Of a DNA stretch of 64,000 bases, positions 7,802-16,710 are shown in pieces. Below the pieces are notes generated by a model. That model was given only the letters and a program-made list of their open reading frames with translations. It was not told the origin of the DNA and did not search any database. The stretch is from the NCBI GenBank assembly GCA_964443225.1, contig CAYUCC010000001.1, positions 88,920-152,919 of the forward strand. The letters are read 5' to 3'. How positions within the stretch are numbered: the stretch's first letter is position 1; each line of letters begins with the position of its first letter. A program made the translations under genes and the position numbers. The stretch comes from SSC4 sp964443225. Its GTDB lineage: Bacteria > Chloroflexota > Anaerolineae > SSC4 > Amarolineaceae.

Positions 7802-10800
7802 TCAGAGGGCGTCGGCCAGGGCGCGCAGGCCGGCCTCGGTGCTGAAGTAGCTGACGTGGTCGCACGCGACTTCGACTTCGTTGGGGACCGGGTCGCGGTC
7901 GTCGGGCACGGCTTTGATGCTTGCGACGCTGACGGCAATGTCGTTCGGTGCGCCCAGGAAGCCGACACTCGTCAGCGCGTGTATGATGCGCGGCAGGTTG
8001 AGACTGGCCATAAAACGCGCCAGCCGGCTGCGCCCCTGGGGATCGGCAGGATCGGGTGCCAGCACGCTGGGAATGATCGACGTGTTGCCCGCGATGACCG
8101 AGTAACGAATGTGGGGGTCGTCGCTCTCCGCCAGGGTCCGCAGAAACTCCGAATTGGGCCGCATCTGGTCCAGCGGGTCGTCGATCTTTTCGAAAAGGCC
8201 CACCAGGCTGCCAATCACTTTGACCGGCCAGGCCACCGTGGCCAGGCTGTTCAAGCCGACACCGATGGCAAAGGTCGCAAAGTCCTGAATCTTCACCCAC
8301 GGTGTGCCATTGCTGGGCGTGCCCAACACGACCAGGTGCTGAATGATGGCCTGCCCGCCCTCCTTTTCGATCAACCAGCGCGACACGAGCCCGCCCATCG
8401 AATGCGCCACCAGGTGGACCGTCCTGCCATGGCCCGCCCGCAGACCGGCGTCCTCCAGACGCTGTTTGATCGCCCGTGCCGTTTCGTCGATGCGCGTGTT
8501 GATATTTTCGTAGTCGACGGTGAGAATCAGGTCGTACCGGTCACCCAGGGCGGGCACGGGATTGGGCAGGTGCAGCCACCCGGTGCGGCTGCTGGCGGTC
8601 ATGCCCCGCGTGTCACCGATGAAGCCGTGCATGTAGATCAGGATGCGCTGCGCCGCCGCCACCCGGGTCCGCACGACGCCCATGTCGCCCGCTGGTGAAT
8701 AGGTCACCGTCCCGTCAGCGGCAACGTCGGCCGTGCGCAGCAGCGGGTACGGATAGTCGAGCCCCAGGTGGCGGTTGGCCAGCTTCTGGAAGAAGATCTT
8801 GATCGACCCCACCACGTCGCGCGCGGCAGCGCTGGTCGGTGGGGTCAGCCGGTCGAGGCGAATGACGGTGCCTGCGGTCCCGCGCGCGACCTGTCCCAAC
8901 GGCACGAAGAACTCACCATCGAAGGCCAGCGGCAGCACCGTCTCGCCTTCCGCCAGCACCTGCTGGCTTGTGATCACCAACGGCGCTTCGGGTGTGACCG
9001 CCGCATAGTCTTCAACCTCGCTCAATTCCAGGACACTGAACCCCGGTTCACCACGATGCCCACCGGCAAACTCGAACGGCACGGCGTCGGGATCATCACG
9101 CAGAACGGCAGGCAGCGCCAGGTTGCCCAGGTCACGCGTGGCAACAGCATGGGCCGCCAGGCGTGCCTGCGCCTTCAGCGCCGGGTGTCCCTGGATGGTA
9201 ACCCCCGAACCCAGACCGGTGACCTCACCCGCCGCCGGCACCCGGGCACGCGCCTGGGTGCGCACGACGGTCACAGCCACCGTGCTCGAGGTCCAGTCGG
9301 CAATGCCCTCGCTACGGTCGGGTACGGCGGGCGTGTCGCGATGGACGACGCGGTCGAGCAGCCGGTCGAGGGTGTTGGCAAAGCTGCGGTCCGCGGCGCG
9401 CGCACTGATCAGCGCCTGCGGCGCAAACGTGACGGGCAGGGCATCCTGGTCCAACCGGCTGGCGTCGGCGGTGTGGGTGCTGACCAGCAGTTTGAGCCAG
9501 TAGCGGAACGTGGTCAGGCCCTGCTGCCACAGGTCATCGGGCAGTGTCATCGGCCACCAATCGCCCGCTGCCGCCCAACGGGTTTCGCCCGGGTCGAGCC
9601 AGAACCCCGGCGCAGCCCCCGTGACCACGTCGCTGTGCGCCGCATAGGCCTCCGACAACAGGAGCGGCATGCAGTAGAGACGTCGATCGGCCGTGGTGTT
9701 GGTGATTTTGATTTTGACGTCCGGCGGCCGCCACTGGCCTTCCACGGCGCTGTAATCCAGGCGCAGGTCGGTGCCCGGCAGGGCGGTCACTTCAGCACCG
9801 GTTTCGTTTCGGTGGATCACGTCGAGGCGCACGGCATCGGCGGGCACCTGGCTGGCGGCGTTGGCCAGGCCAGTGATGCTGAACCAGCGCGCCATGTGTT
9901 CGAGGCGGCTCACGACCAGCGCCGCGCTGCTGGCGTCGAAACCCGCCACGTCCACGGCCAGGGGATAGGCATCGCCAGCACGACGCAGGCGGTAGCTGCC
10001 ATCACGAGCACTCAGCCGTACGTCGGCGGTCGCCGGGCTGCCGGTACGCACCAGCTGCGAGGCGCCGCCATCGGGACCGGCGGTGCGCAGTGCGGTGCGC
10101 AGCAGGGTCAGGGCACGACGGTTGCCCTCCAGGGCGACGATCAGCGGTGGCAGGGGGGGTGCGCTGACAACCGCCTGGTAGGCGGCGCCGCGCGCGGGCC
10201 GGCTGCCGTCGAAAAGTTTCACACGCACGGTGCTCTCACCGGCGGACGCCGTGGCGACACGTGCTTCGCCAATGGCTGCGGCCATGCTGCGGTGCGCAGC
10301 GGACGGTGTGCCGGCGGGGAACAGTGCCAGGCAGGTGGTTTCCCCATCACGCGAGGCCTGGATGCCGTGCACGGTACCGGCGTCGAGCACCCAGCCACGA
10401 CCGCGCTGGTAGCCGACAGAAAAATGCGATCGACGTGCGACCGTGCCCCCCAGGAAGGGCTGGTCCAGGTCGGCGCCGGCCACCGCCTCCAGCTGCGGTG
10501 TCTGCAGCGAGACCTGCGCCTGCACCTGGGCATCGACCTGGTTGTACAGGCTGCGGTACGAAATGTCAGTGCCGCTGCGCTGCAGTGCATCGAGCAGAAA
10601 GTACGAAAAAGCGCCGCGTGTCTCACCGCCCAGGATGAGCTCCTTGGCTTCTTCGTCGGCGCGGCAGGCGGCGAACAGGATGTGCGGGCCATGGGGGAGG
10701 GTCAGCCAGTCGGTTGCGCTGTCACTGGGGCCAGCGCCCAGTGCGGCCACCTCGCGCGGCGTCACCAGGTAGGCATCCAGCGGTCGCATGCGCCCGTCGG

Positions 10801-11305
10801 TTGGCGCGCGGCGGACGATGACGTTGTCATCCTCTTCCATCATACGCGTGCCGGTGCCGGAGTGGCAGCAGTCGAGGATGATCACGACGTGCGGATCGTT
10901 GGCGGCAACGCCGGCAATCAGACGGGAGAGTTCCTTGTCGGCCAGGTCCCAGTGACCCGGCCGGCGGCTGTCGACACAGACCAGGGTTTCGTCGAGACGA
11001 TCGGGTTCGATATCCCAGAACTCCGGGGCCGTACGCGCCTGGGACCCGTGCCCGCTGTAGTAAAACAGCGCCACGTCGCCGGCCTGCGCCTGGGCGAGGT
11101 GGTCCCGGAAGCCATCGATCAGTGCCTGGCGGGTGGCCTGTGCATCGGTCAGGACCTGCGGTGCAAAAAGATCGCCCATCTGCGCCACCTGCTGGGCCAA
11201 CAGATCGTGCACGCGGCGGATATCGTTGACACAGCCGCGCAGCTGCGGGACGGGTGGTGGGTAGTTGTCGATGCCGACCAAAAGCGCGTAGACGGTGCGT
11301 GACAT
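7802..11305 (-). CDS. Caspase-like (peptidase C14) protease fused to an alpha/beta hydrolase
   Basis: A 1167-residue protein. The ATG at 11305 is preferred because it follows a GGAGG site, and the upstream extension reads through repeat DNA. Residues 1-260 are a metacaspase/orthocaspase domain with the YALLVGIDNY start, catalytic His86 in YYSGHGSQ and Cys147 in LDCCHSG. Several hundred residues without recognisable motifs follow, probably beta-rich. The last ~300 residues are a PGAP1/lipase-like alpha/beta hydrolase: nucleophile Ser near 970 in VAHSMGG, an oxyanion region YMHGFIGDT, and likely Asp and His in GAPNDIA and CDHVSYF. No signal peptide is visible, so it is probably cytosolic. Caspase-type proteases with Arg/Lys preference act in bacterial stress or death programmes; coupling to an esterase suggests proteolysis-controlled lipase activity, or the reverse. 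Domain calls are secure; the role is unknown. Confidence 0.85.
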   Translation of the reverse strand: MSRTVYALLVGIDNYPPPVPQLRGCVNDIRRVHDLLAQQVAQMGDLFAPQVLTDAQATRQALIDGFRDHLAQAQAGDVALFYYSGHGSQARTAPEFWDIEPDRLDETLVCVDSRRPGHWDLADKELSRLIAGVAANDPHVVIILDCCHSGTGTRMMEEDDNVIVRRAPTDGRMRPLDAYLVTPREVAALGAGPSDSATDWLTLPHGPHILFAACRADEEAKELILGGETRGAFSYFLLDALQRSGTDISYRSLYNQVDAQVQAQVSLQTPQLEAVAGADLDQPFLGGTVARRSHFSVGYQRGRGWVLDAGTVHGIQASRDGETTCLALFPAGTPSAAHRSMAAAIGEARVATASAGESTVRVKLFDGSRPARGAAYQAVVSAPPLPPLIVALEGNRRALTLLRTALRTAGPDGGASQLVRTGSPATADVRLSARDGSYRLRRAGDAYPLAVDVAGFDASSAALVVSRLEHMARWFSITGLANAASQVPADAVRLDVIHRNETGAEVTALPGTDLRLDYSAVEGQWRPPDVKIKITNTTADRRLYCMPLLLSEAYAAHSDVVTGAAPGFWLDPGETRWAAAGDWWPMTLPDDLWQQGLTTFRYWLKLLVSTHTADASRLDQDALPVTFAPQALISARAADRSFANTLDRLLDRVVHRDTPAVPDRSEGIADWTSSTVAVTVVRTQARARVPAAGEVTGLGSGVTIQGHPALKAQARLAAHAVATRDLGNLALPAVLRDDPDAVPFEFAGGHRGEPGFSVLELSEVEDYAAVTPEAPLVITSQQVLAEGETVLPLAFDGEFFVPLGQVARGTAGTVIRLDRLTPPTSAAARDVVGSIKIFFQKLANRHLGLDYPYPLLRTADVAADGTVTYSPAGDMGVVRTRVAAAQRILIYMHGFIGDTRGMTASSRTGWLHLPNPVPALGDRYDLILTVDYENINTRIDETARAIKQRLEDAGLRAGHGRTVHLVAHSMGGLVSRWLIEKEGGQAIIQHLVVLGTPSNGTPWVKIQDFATFAIGVGLNSLATVAWPVKVIGSLVGLFEKIDDPLDQMRPNSEFLRTLAESDDPHIRYSVIAGNTSIIPSVLAPDPADPQGRSRLARFMASLNLPRIIHALTSVGFLGAPNDIAVSVASIKAVPDDRDPVPNEVEVACDHVSYFSTEAGLRALADAL

Positions 11306-11400
11306 GCTGGCCTCCGAGGTGATTGGGGTAGGGTGCAGCCACATTTTAGCACAAAGCGACGCGTGGGGCCAACCGCCCGAAATGCCATACGCCACTTGCG

Positions 11401-11489
11401 CACCGAGGAGTGCCGCACGCCCACGTGCGGCACTCGTTTTCCACACAACACTCGACCACCGAGGAGTGCCGCACGCCCACGTGCGGCAC
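11401..11489. repeat. Two copies of a 33-bp hairpin repeat (GTGCCGCACG...CGTGCGGCAC)
   Basis: The same 33 bases occur at 11401-11433 and 11457-11489, 56 bases apart. Each contains a 10-bp perfect stem with a 4-base loop (11410-11419/11424-11433; 11466-11475/11480-11489). The stem is similar to the CCGCACC/GGTGCGG hairpins at 7724-7792, so both ends of the caspase-hydrolase gene carry related REP-like units. Confidence 0.65.
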
Positions 11490-11509
11490 GAACTTCTCAT
11501 ACGTCTCTG

Positions 11510-12919
11510 TTATGGTTCGGCGCCGAGGACTTCTTTGGCATCGCCGCTGGCGCGCCGGCGTACGGCGCGTTTCCTGTCGAGGGCCGCCAGGATCCGCGCA
11601 TGGCGCTGGCGCGTCAGCGGGTAGAACGATACGAGCACGATACCCAGCACGAAGATCGCCGCCGGCAGGGGGCCGGTCAACCAGCGAATGACGTTGAGTG
11701 CGCTGTCCGGCTGACTGGCGGGGCCCTCGGTCGCGGCCACATAACCACTCATGGTGAGCAGGGTACCGGTCAGGGCAATCGTCAGAGCACCGACCATTTT
11801 TTGGATCAGGGTCACGACGCTGTAATACGCCCCCTCGTTGCGCTCGTTGCGCCGCAGCTCGTCCCAGTCCATGCAGTCGGGCAGGATGGCCAGGGGAATG
11901 ACGTGGGCGGCCGAGAGGCCGATGCCGGCCAGGGCGGCCAGGATGAATACCGCAGTGCTGCGTCCCGGTGGGGTAAAACTGAGCAGGACGAGCACCCCCG
12001 CCAGAAAGGCAATGCCGACCTGGTAGGCGCGTACTTTGTCCCAGCGCGCGGCGGCGCGCACCCACAGCGGCAGGGCGAGAACCGCCACGCCAAACAGCAG
12101 CAGGAAAATCAGATCGCGTTCGCTGCCGCCCAGCCCGAAGTAGTCACGAATCAAAAAGACGAGCACGAACTGAATGAGATCGATCGGCATCCAGGTCAGC
12201 AGGTAGACCCCGGCCGCGATCAGGAACGCCTTGTTGGTCGCCAGCAGGTGAAAGGCGTCGCGCAGGCTGGGCTGCGGGAGCTCTTGAAACTCCAGACGTT
12301 CGCGTACGGTGGCAAACGTCAGCAGGATGGGGATGACACTCACGACGGCGAGGATCATCGCCATGCCCAGGTAAGCGCTGCGCAGTGCGGCCTGGCTGGG
12401 GTCGGGGCCGGCCAGGCGGTCGACCAGGGCCAGGGGCACGACGGCGCCTACCAGGCCAAAACCGATCGAAAACGCCATACGGTAGGCCTGCAGGGAGGTG
12501 CGACCATCGTAGGTGGGGGCCAGTTCGGGGGTCAGGGCCACGTAGGGCACGTTGGTCAGGGTGAAGAGGGTGTCGAACAGCATGTAGATGCCGGTGTAGA
12601 AGGCCAGGAGCAGCGCCTCCTGCCCCACGGCGGGCACGAACCACATAAAAATAAAGGCCACGCCAAACGGAATGGCCCCAAACAACAGGTACGGGCGCCG
12701 CCGTCCCCAGCGGCTGCGGGTACGGTCGCTCAGGTTACCGATGAACAGGTCGTTGAGGGCGTCCCAAATCCGGCCCAGGGCAATCGACAGCCCCGCCAGG
12801 CGCGGGTCGAGACCCACGACGTTGACCAGGAAGTCGAGGTAGAGCAGCGCCAGGGCCGTCGACGTCAGCGAAAACCCCGAATCGCCCGCGCCGTAGACGA
12901 TCTTTTTCCATATGGGCAT
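11510..12919 (-). CDS. GPH-family sugar:cation symporter (MFS)
   Basis: A 469-residue integral membrane protein of the glycoside-pentoside-hexuronide family (MelB/XynB-like), which imports sugars with H+ or Na+. The N-terminus has the family pattern KIVYGAGDSGFSL and the cytoplasmic loop motif GNLSDRTRSRWGRRRPYLL. About 12 hydrophobic segments are spread over the length, with a second conserved region DWDELRRNERNEGAYYSV near residue 350. The length is typical. It is transcribed in the same direction as the downstream caspase-hydrolase gene, but the hairpin repeats between them argue against a shared transcript. The substrate cannot be read from the sequence. Confidence 0.88.
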   Translation of the reverse strand: MPIWKKIVYGAGDSGFSLTSTALALLYLDFLVNVVGLDPRLAGLSIALGRIWDALNDLFIGNLSDRTRSRWGRRRPYLLFGAIPFGVAFIFMWFVPAVGQEALLLAFYTGIYMLFDTLFTLTNVPYVALTPELAPTYDGRTSLQAYRMAFSIGFGLVGAVVPLALVDRLAGPDPSQAALRSAYLGMAMILAVVSVIPILLTFATVRERLEFQELPQPSLRDAFHLLATNKAFLIAAGVYLLTWMPIDLIQFVLVFLIRDYFGLGGSERDLIFLLLFGVAVLALPLWVRAAARWDKVRAYQVGIAFLAGVLVLLSFTPPGRSTAVFILAALAGIGLSAAHVIPLAILPDCMDWDELRRNERNEGAYYSVVTLIQKMVGALTIALTGTLLTMSGYVAATEGPASQPDSALNVIRWLTGPLPAAIFVLGIVLVSFYPLTRQRHARILAALDRKRAVRRRASGDAKEVLGAEP

Positions 12920-13014
12920 GGTCTAGACTATTTCCATGGCGACACCCGCGCGGCGACAGTAGATCAACATGTGGACTTCACTCTAGAAACGACACAAGGT
13001 GTACGACTGCATTC

Positions 13015-13043
13015 TTTGCAGTCTGACTTGTTTGGGCTATAAT
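13015..13043 (+). promoter_or_regulatory. Promoter of the PIN toxin-antitoxin operon
   Basis: -35 TTTGCA at 13015-13020, a 17-base spacer, and a perfect -10 TATAAT at 13038-13043. The leader before the antitoxin start is about 120 bases. The rest of the 12920-13170 gap shows nothing else recognisable. Confidence 0.6.
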
Positions 13044-13170
13044 CCGCCCTGCGACACGTCCTTGGCCAGTCATTCAGGGCTCGTACAGGAATTACTTCCC
13101 GTGAATTGCTGCGAAAACCAATCAGATTGCAGGAAGTTATTCTTTTACGATGCCTTGGTGGAGAACAATC

Positions 13171-13530
13171 ATGGTACTGCCTGAACCAATCACGGCTGTT
13201 TTCGAGAACGGCCTGCTCAAGCCACTGCAGCCGCTTGCGCTGAAAGACCAGCAGCGGGTGAGAATCATCGTCGTAGAAGACGAAATCATCCCTCCTGTGG
13301 ATCTGGATCGTGTGCACGTGATGCATGAAGCGGCCGAGGCATGGCTGGCCATACAGCCCGCCGACGCCGTGCAAGAACCTGCACCACTTTCGCAAGATGA
13401 CAAGGCCCAACTCGACGCGGAACTCGACCAGCTCCTGGCTGAGATCCAGCAATATTCGGCGCGCGACTCCGAAGAGGAGATCGCCCGACTCGTCGACGAA
13501 GCGGCATCTGTTATGCGCGACTCGCAATGA
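13171..13530 (+). CDS. AF2212/DUF104-like antitoxin
   Basis: A 119-residue protein. The ATG at 13171 is chosen over 13150 because a GGAG lies 8 bases before it. The N-terminus EPITAVFENGLLKPLQPLAL is the beta-strand signature of small antitoxins of the AF2212 type, which pair with PIN-domain RNases. The usual family member is 60-75 residues. This one has an acidic, charged C-terminal half rich in Glu, Asp and Ala, predicted helical, which may be the toxin-binding arm. Its stop overlaps the toxin start (ATGA at 13527-13530), so the two are translationally coupled. It should neutralise the toxin and possibly repress the operon. Confidence 0.75.
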   Translation: MVLPEPITAVFENGLLKPLQPLALKDQQRVRIIVVEDEIIPPVDLDRVHVMHEAAEAWLAIQPADAVQEPAPLSQDDKAQLDAELDQLLAEIQQYSARDSEEEIARLVDEAASVMRDSQ

Positions 13531-13985
13531 CAGAGGCTTTCCCTGCGCAGATTCGTGCTGTCATCGACGTGAACCTGCTTGTTCGTGGCATTCTGTCGCA
13601 AACTGGTGGGAGTGCGCGTCTCATTCAGCTTTTGAAACAGGGTAAGTTCGTCCCTATTACTTCACGAACACATCTCGAAGAATTATACAGAGTTCTCGGA
13701 TATTCCCGCCTGGTGCGAAAGTACCACTTGACTCGACGCCATCGACAACGCATCGTTGCGCAGCTCTACAAACGAAGTGTGTGGGTTGCACCCATTGGCA
13801 CACTGTCACTATGCCGCGATCCCCACGACGACTACTTGATCGAAATGGCAATACTGGGTCGATCGGCATACCTGGTCAGCGAAGACAAAGACCTGGTCAC
13901 AGACTCAAATATCAGCATGTTTCTCAGACAACGCAACATTCAGTTGGTGCGCCTGGAAGAATTTCTGGCAGCGTTGCAGCACTGA
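13527..13985 (+). CDS. PIN-domain toxin (COG1569 type)
   Basis: A 152-residue putative ribonuclease of the 'putative toxin, PIN family' group. It has the first acidic residue in RAVIDVNLLVRGIL, a conserved SRTHLEELYRVL segment with a Glu, and the second acidic cluster CRDPHDDYLIEMA followed by LVSEDKDLV. These make up the four-acid metal centre of PIN nucleases. Size is normal and the start overlaps the antitoxin stop by four bases. It should cleave RNA when free of antitoxin. Confidence 0.85.
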   Translation: MTEAFPAQIRAVIDVNLLVRGILSQTGGSARLIQLLKQGKFVPITSRTHLEELYRVLGYSRLVRKYHLTRRHRQRIVAQLYKRSVWVAPIGTLSLCRDPHDDYLIEMAILGRSAYLVSEDKDLVTDSNISMFLRQRNIQLVRLEEFLAALQH

Positions 13986-14044
13986 TTCCACCCCTTGCAC
14001 CGTGCTTGCACTGATGGGTGCAGTATTCCGCGCAGATCATCCAG

Positions 14045-15436
14045 TCAGTACGCGTTTCGATCGCGTCCGAACAACAGATTAAAAAGCGTGCGAATCATAA
14101 TCTTGAAGTCGAGCAGCAGCGACCAGTTTTCGATGTACCAGAGGTCGTATTTGGTGCGCTCGACGACCGAGGTATCGCCGCGCAGGCCGTTGACCTGCGC
14201 CCAACCGGTCAGGCCGGCCTTTTCGCGGTGGCGGTCCATGTAGCGCGGGATACGTTCGCGGAACTGCTCGACGTACACCGGCCGTTCGGGCCGCGGCCCC
14301 ACCATGCTCATATCCCCAATCAGGACGTTGATCAGCTGCGGCAGTTCGTCGACCGACAGCTTGCGCAGGACCGAGCCGAAGCGGGTGCGGCGCGGGTCGT
14401 TGGCTGTGGTCCAGCCGGGCCCGCTGCTTTCGGCGTCGGCGCGCATCGAGCGGAATTTGAGCATTGGGAACGGTTTGGCGTCGAGCCCCATGCGCTCCTG
14501 GACGTAAAACACCGGCCCCGGTGATTCGAGTTTGATCAGCAGCGCGGTCAGCATCATCAGGGGTGACCCGATGAGCAGGAAGAAGCTGGATGCGGCGATG
14601 TCGACCGTACGCTTGAGCGCCAGCTTCCAGCCGCGCAGCGCCACATCGCGCACCGTCAGCAGCGGCAGCCCGCCAAAGTCGCTGATGCTCACCTCGCGCG
14701 CCATGATCTGGAAGACGTCAGGAAAGACACGAATCCCCACTTTTTCGCGCTCGCACAGCGAGATGATGCCCACGATTTCCTGGTGGCTGGCTTCGGGCAA
14801 ACCGATGATCACCTCGTCGACGGCGTACTGTTCGAGAATCTGCGGCAGGTCGACCACCGTACCCAGAACAGGGACCCCCAATACCGATGGCACGGTCGGG
14901 TTGGTATCGACGAGGCCGACGGCACGGTAACCCAGCGATGGCATGTAGAGCAGCTTCTGCAGGATCGTGCGCCCCACTTCGCCGGTACCCACGATCAGCA
15001 CCCGCTCCTCGCCGGCGCCGCGTGCCTGCAGGGCGCGCGTGGCCCATGCCACCAACACGCGGCCCACCGCGGCAAAGACGATCGTAAACGCCCACAGGTA
15101 GAGCATCATCCAGCGGTGGTAGTCGATGCTGTCGCGGTACAGCAGCGAGATGAAGGCGATGCTCAGCAAGGTGGCCACCGAGACAGCGCCAAACAAAGTG
15201 TAGATCTCATCCAGGTACGAAAACGTATGCCGGCGCCGGTAAAGTTTGGCAAAAAAGAAGACGACCACAATACTGCCAATCTGCAGCAGCAGGATGGGCA
15301 GGAAGTTGCGCAGCGGACCGATGCCATCGCCCGCCGTGACGTAACGCAGCTGGTAAGCCAACAAGAATGCCAGGGTCACGGCCAGGATGTCGGAAATGAT
15401 CAGCGCGAGGATGCGCAGCATGTGGGCTCGTTTCAT
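14045..15436 (-). CDS. Polyprenyl-phosphate sugar-1-phosphate transferase (WcaJ/WbaP type)
   Basis: A 463-residue membrane enzyme that starts exopolysaccharide or O-antigen assembly by moving a sugar-1-phosphate from a nucleotide sugar to undecaprenyl phosphate. The N-terminus has four hydrophobic segments (about 10-120), followed by a nucleotide-binding-like domain with VLIVGTGEVGRTI, then the catalytic bacterial sugar transferase domain from about 270: KRTVDIAASSFFLL, YVQERMGLD, FRSMRADAE, the SVDELPQLINVL stretch with the essential Asp-Glu, VGPRPERP, and the C-terminal KYDLWYIENWSLLLDFKI. Overlap of its ATG with the stop of the glycosyltransferase upstream (15433-15436) indicates coupled expression. 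The gene ends close to the PIN operon. Confidence 0.9.
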   Translation of the reverse strand: MKRAHMLRILALIISDILAVTLAFLLAYQLRYVTAGDGIGPLRNFLPILLLQIGSIVVVFFFAKLYRRRHTFSYLDEIYTLFGAVSVATLLSIAFISLLYRDSIDYHRWMMLYLWAFTIVFAAVGRVLVAWATRALQARGAGEERVLIVGTGEVGRTILQKLLYMPSLGYRAVGLVDTNPTVPSVLGVPVLGTVVDLPQILEQYAVDEVIIGLPEASHQEIVGIISLCEREKVGIRVFPDVFQIMAREVSISDFGGLPLLTVRDVALRGWKLALKRTVDIAASSFFLLIGSPLMMLTALLIKLESPGPVFYVQERMGLDAKPFPMLKFRSMRADAESSGPGWTTANDPRRTRFGSVLRKLSVDELPQLINVLIGDMSMVGPRPERPVYVEQFRERIPRYMDRHREKAGLTGWAQVNGLRGDTSVVERTKYDLWYIENWSLLLDFKIMIRTLFNLLFGRDRNAY

Positions 15437-16371
15437 GCAGTTCCTCCCGAAGCCTGAACCGTCAGCCGGCGCTGGCGCCAGGCCTTCCAGCGGCGCCCGG
15501 CCATAGCCAGGCCGCCGCGCAGTCTGATGCCGCCCAAAATGAGCCAGTGCAGTGGCCAGCCGGTGCTGGCCGCGTAGTGTTTGCGGTAGAAAATTTCCAT
15601 CGCGCGGTAAAACTCGTAGCGCGCCTTGTCGCTGTGCTGACTGGCCGCTTCTTTATAATGAAGCACGGTGATGCCGGGCACGTACCAGACGTGCCAGCCC
15701 GCCGCTTTGATACGAAAGGCCCAATCCAGGTCCTCACCGTACATGAAGAAGGTTTCGTCCAGCAGCCCCACATGCTGGATCGCCGCGCCGCGCACCAGCA
15801 TGTAGGCGCCGACCACCGAATCGACCTCGGTCTGCACGTCGGGGCTCAGGTAGGTCAAATTGTAGCGTCCAAAGCGCCGGCTGGTGGGAAAGAGTTTGCT
15901 CAGGCCGACGATGCGGTAAAACGAGATCTCCGGATCGGGGAAGGAGCGGCGGCAGGCCAGGTCGAGGCTGCCGTCCTGGCGCACCAGGTGGGGGCCCATT
16001 ACGCCGCAGTCGGGGTGGGTGTCCATGAAGGCCAACGAATCACGCAGAGCGGTCGGGGGTAGTACCGTGTCGGGGTTGAGCAACAGCGCGTGGCGCGGCG
16101 TATCCGTGGCGACGCCTGGCGTGTCATTGAACCCTGCTGCGCGCAGACCCACGTTGTTGGCGTAGGGGTAACCGCCGTTGACCGGGCTAACGATCAGCGC
16201 CACCTGCGGAAACTCGCGGCGCACCATGGCCGCGCTGTCGTCGGGCGAGGCGTTGTCCACCACCCACACGCGGTAGTCGAACGCGCCCTCGCTGGCATAC
16301 ACCGACCGCAAACAGTCGCGCAGCAGGGCACAGGTGTTGTAGTTGACGATGATGATAGCCAGGTCGATCAT
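15433..16371 (-). CDS. Glycosyltransferase family 2 (rhamnosyltransferase-like)
   Basis: A 312-residue cytosolic or membrane-associated GT-A enzyme. It starts with AIIIVNYNTCALLRDCL and has WVVDNASPDDS for nucleotide binding, LLNPDTVLPP containing the metal-binding acidic motif, and the acceptor-side FFMYGEDLDWAFRIKAAGW typical of WbbL-like rhamnosyltransferases. It probably adds the second sugar to the lipid-linked intermediate made by the coupled sugar transferase. Donor sugar unknown. Confidence 0.85.
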   Translation of the reverse strand: MIDLAIIIVNYNTCALLRDCLRSVYASEGAFDYRVWVVDNASPDDSAAMVRREFPQVALIVSPVNGGYPYANNVGLRAAGFNDTPGVATDTPRHALLLNPDTVLPPTALRDSLAFMDTHPDCGVMGPHLVRQDGSLDLACRRSFPDPEISFYRIVGLSKLFPTSRRFGRYNLTYLSPDVQTEVDSVVGAYMLVRGAAIQHVGLLDETFFMYGEDLDWAFRIKAAGWHVWYVPGITVLHYKEAASQHSDKARYEFYRAMEIFYRKHYAASTGWPLHWLILGGIRLRGGLAMAGRRWKAWRQRRLTVQASGGTA

Positions 16372-16443
16372 GCATTCAATCCTGTTGGTTCATGGGCATT
16401 CTAACACGGACCTGAAGCATGGTCAAGACGTTCGCGGGTTGGC

Positions 16444-16710
16444 GTGCGTTCCGGGGTGGGAATGGGGGTTAGGGGTCGGGGGTTGGGGGTTGGGGGTTGG
16501 AAGACAGCCAGCGCCGCACTGAGTCGTATCCGTACTGCATTTGCTGACCGAGGATTTACACCGCACACGTTCTTCATTGGCGCGGCCATCGAGCGGCGAA
16601 TGGCAGCCGAGATCTGGAATCAGCTCGAGAGCGATTCCCTGGCCAACGCAGCCAACCTCAACCGTGAAGACCAGGTGGCATCTCTAGCGCAGTGGCTCAT
16701 TAATCTGTGA
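16444..16710 (+). pseudogene. Possible fragment of a GT9 heptosyltransferase-like gene
   Basis: In the 16372-16683 gap, an 88-codon frame begins in G-rich repeat sequence and ends at 16710. From about codon 28 it reads like the FIG..IERRMAAEI region of ADP-heptose:LPS transferase-type (GT9) glycosyltransferases, followed by AQWLINL. It has no good start signal and its end overlaps the neighbouring minus-strand gene by 27 bases. The match is by eye and weak; it may not be coding. Confidence 0.22.
16456..16500. repeat. G-rich GGGGTTAGGGG/GGGGGTT repeat
   Basis: A run of GGGGGTTAGGGGTCGGGGG followed by three GGGGGTT-type units. The complementary pattern CCCCTAACCCCCAACCCCC occurs at 45770-45786 and a shorter copy at 61278-61295. 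It has the spacing of a possible G-quadruplex on the plus strand. Confidence 0.6.

Noticed and set aside
8768..11302. Plus-strand frame of 844 codons opposite the caspase-hydrolase gene
   Set aside because: High GC leaves the antisense frame open; it shows no recognisable motif, and the minus strand has complete catalytic motifs.
11306..11500. Upstream extension of the caspase-hydrolase frame to an ATG at 11500
   Set aside because: The extension translates hairpin-repeat DNA, and the ATG at 11305 has a good ribosome site and starts the domain exactly.
13131..13163. Similarity of GTTATTCTTTTAC..CCTTGGTGG at 13136 and 33366
   Set aside because: About 25 bases match with a few differences near two unrelated genes; too short to claim an insertion boundary without a genome search.
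16456..16500. GGGGTTAGGGG run as a telomere-like sequence
   Set aside because: It is short, irregular, internal and one of several dispersed copies; nothing suggests a linear end.
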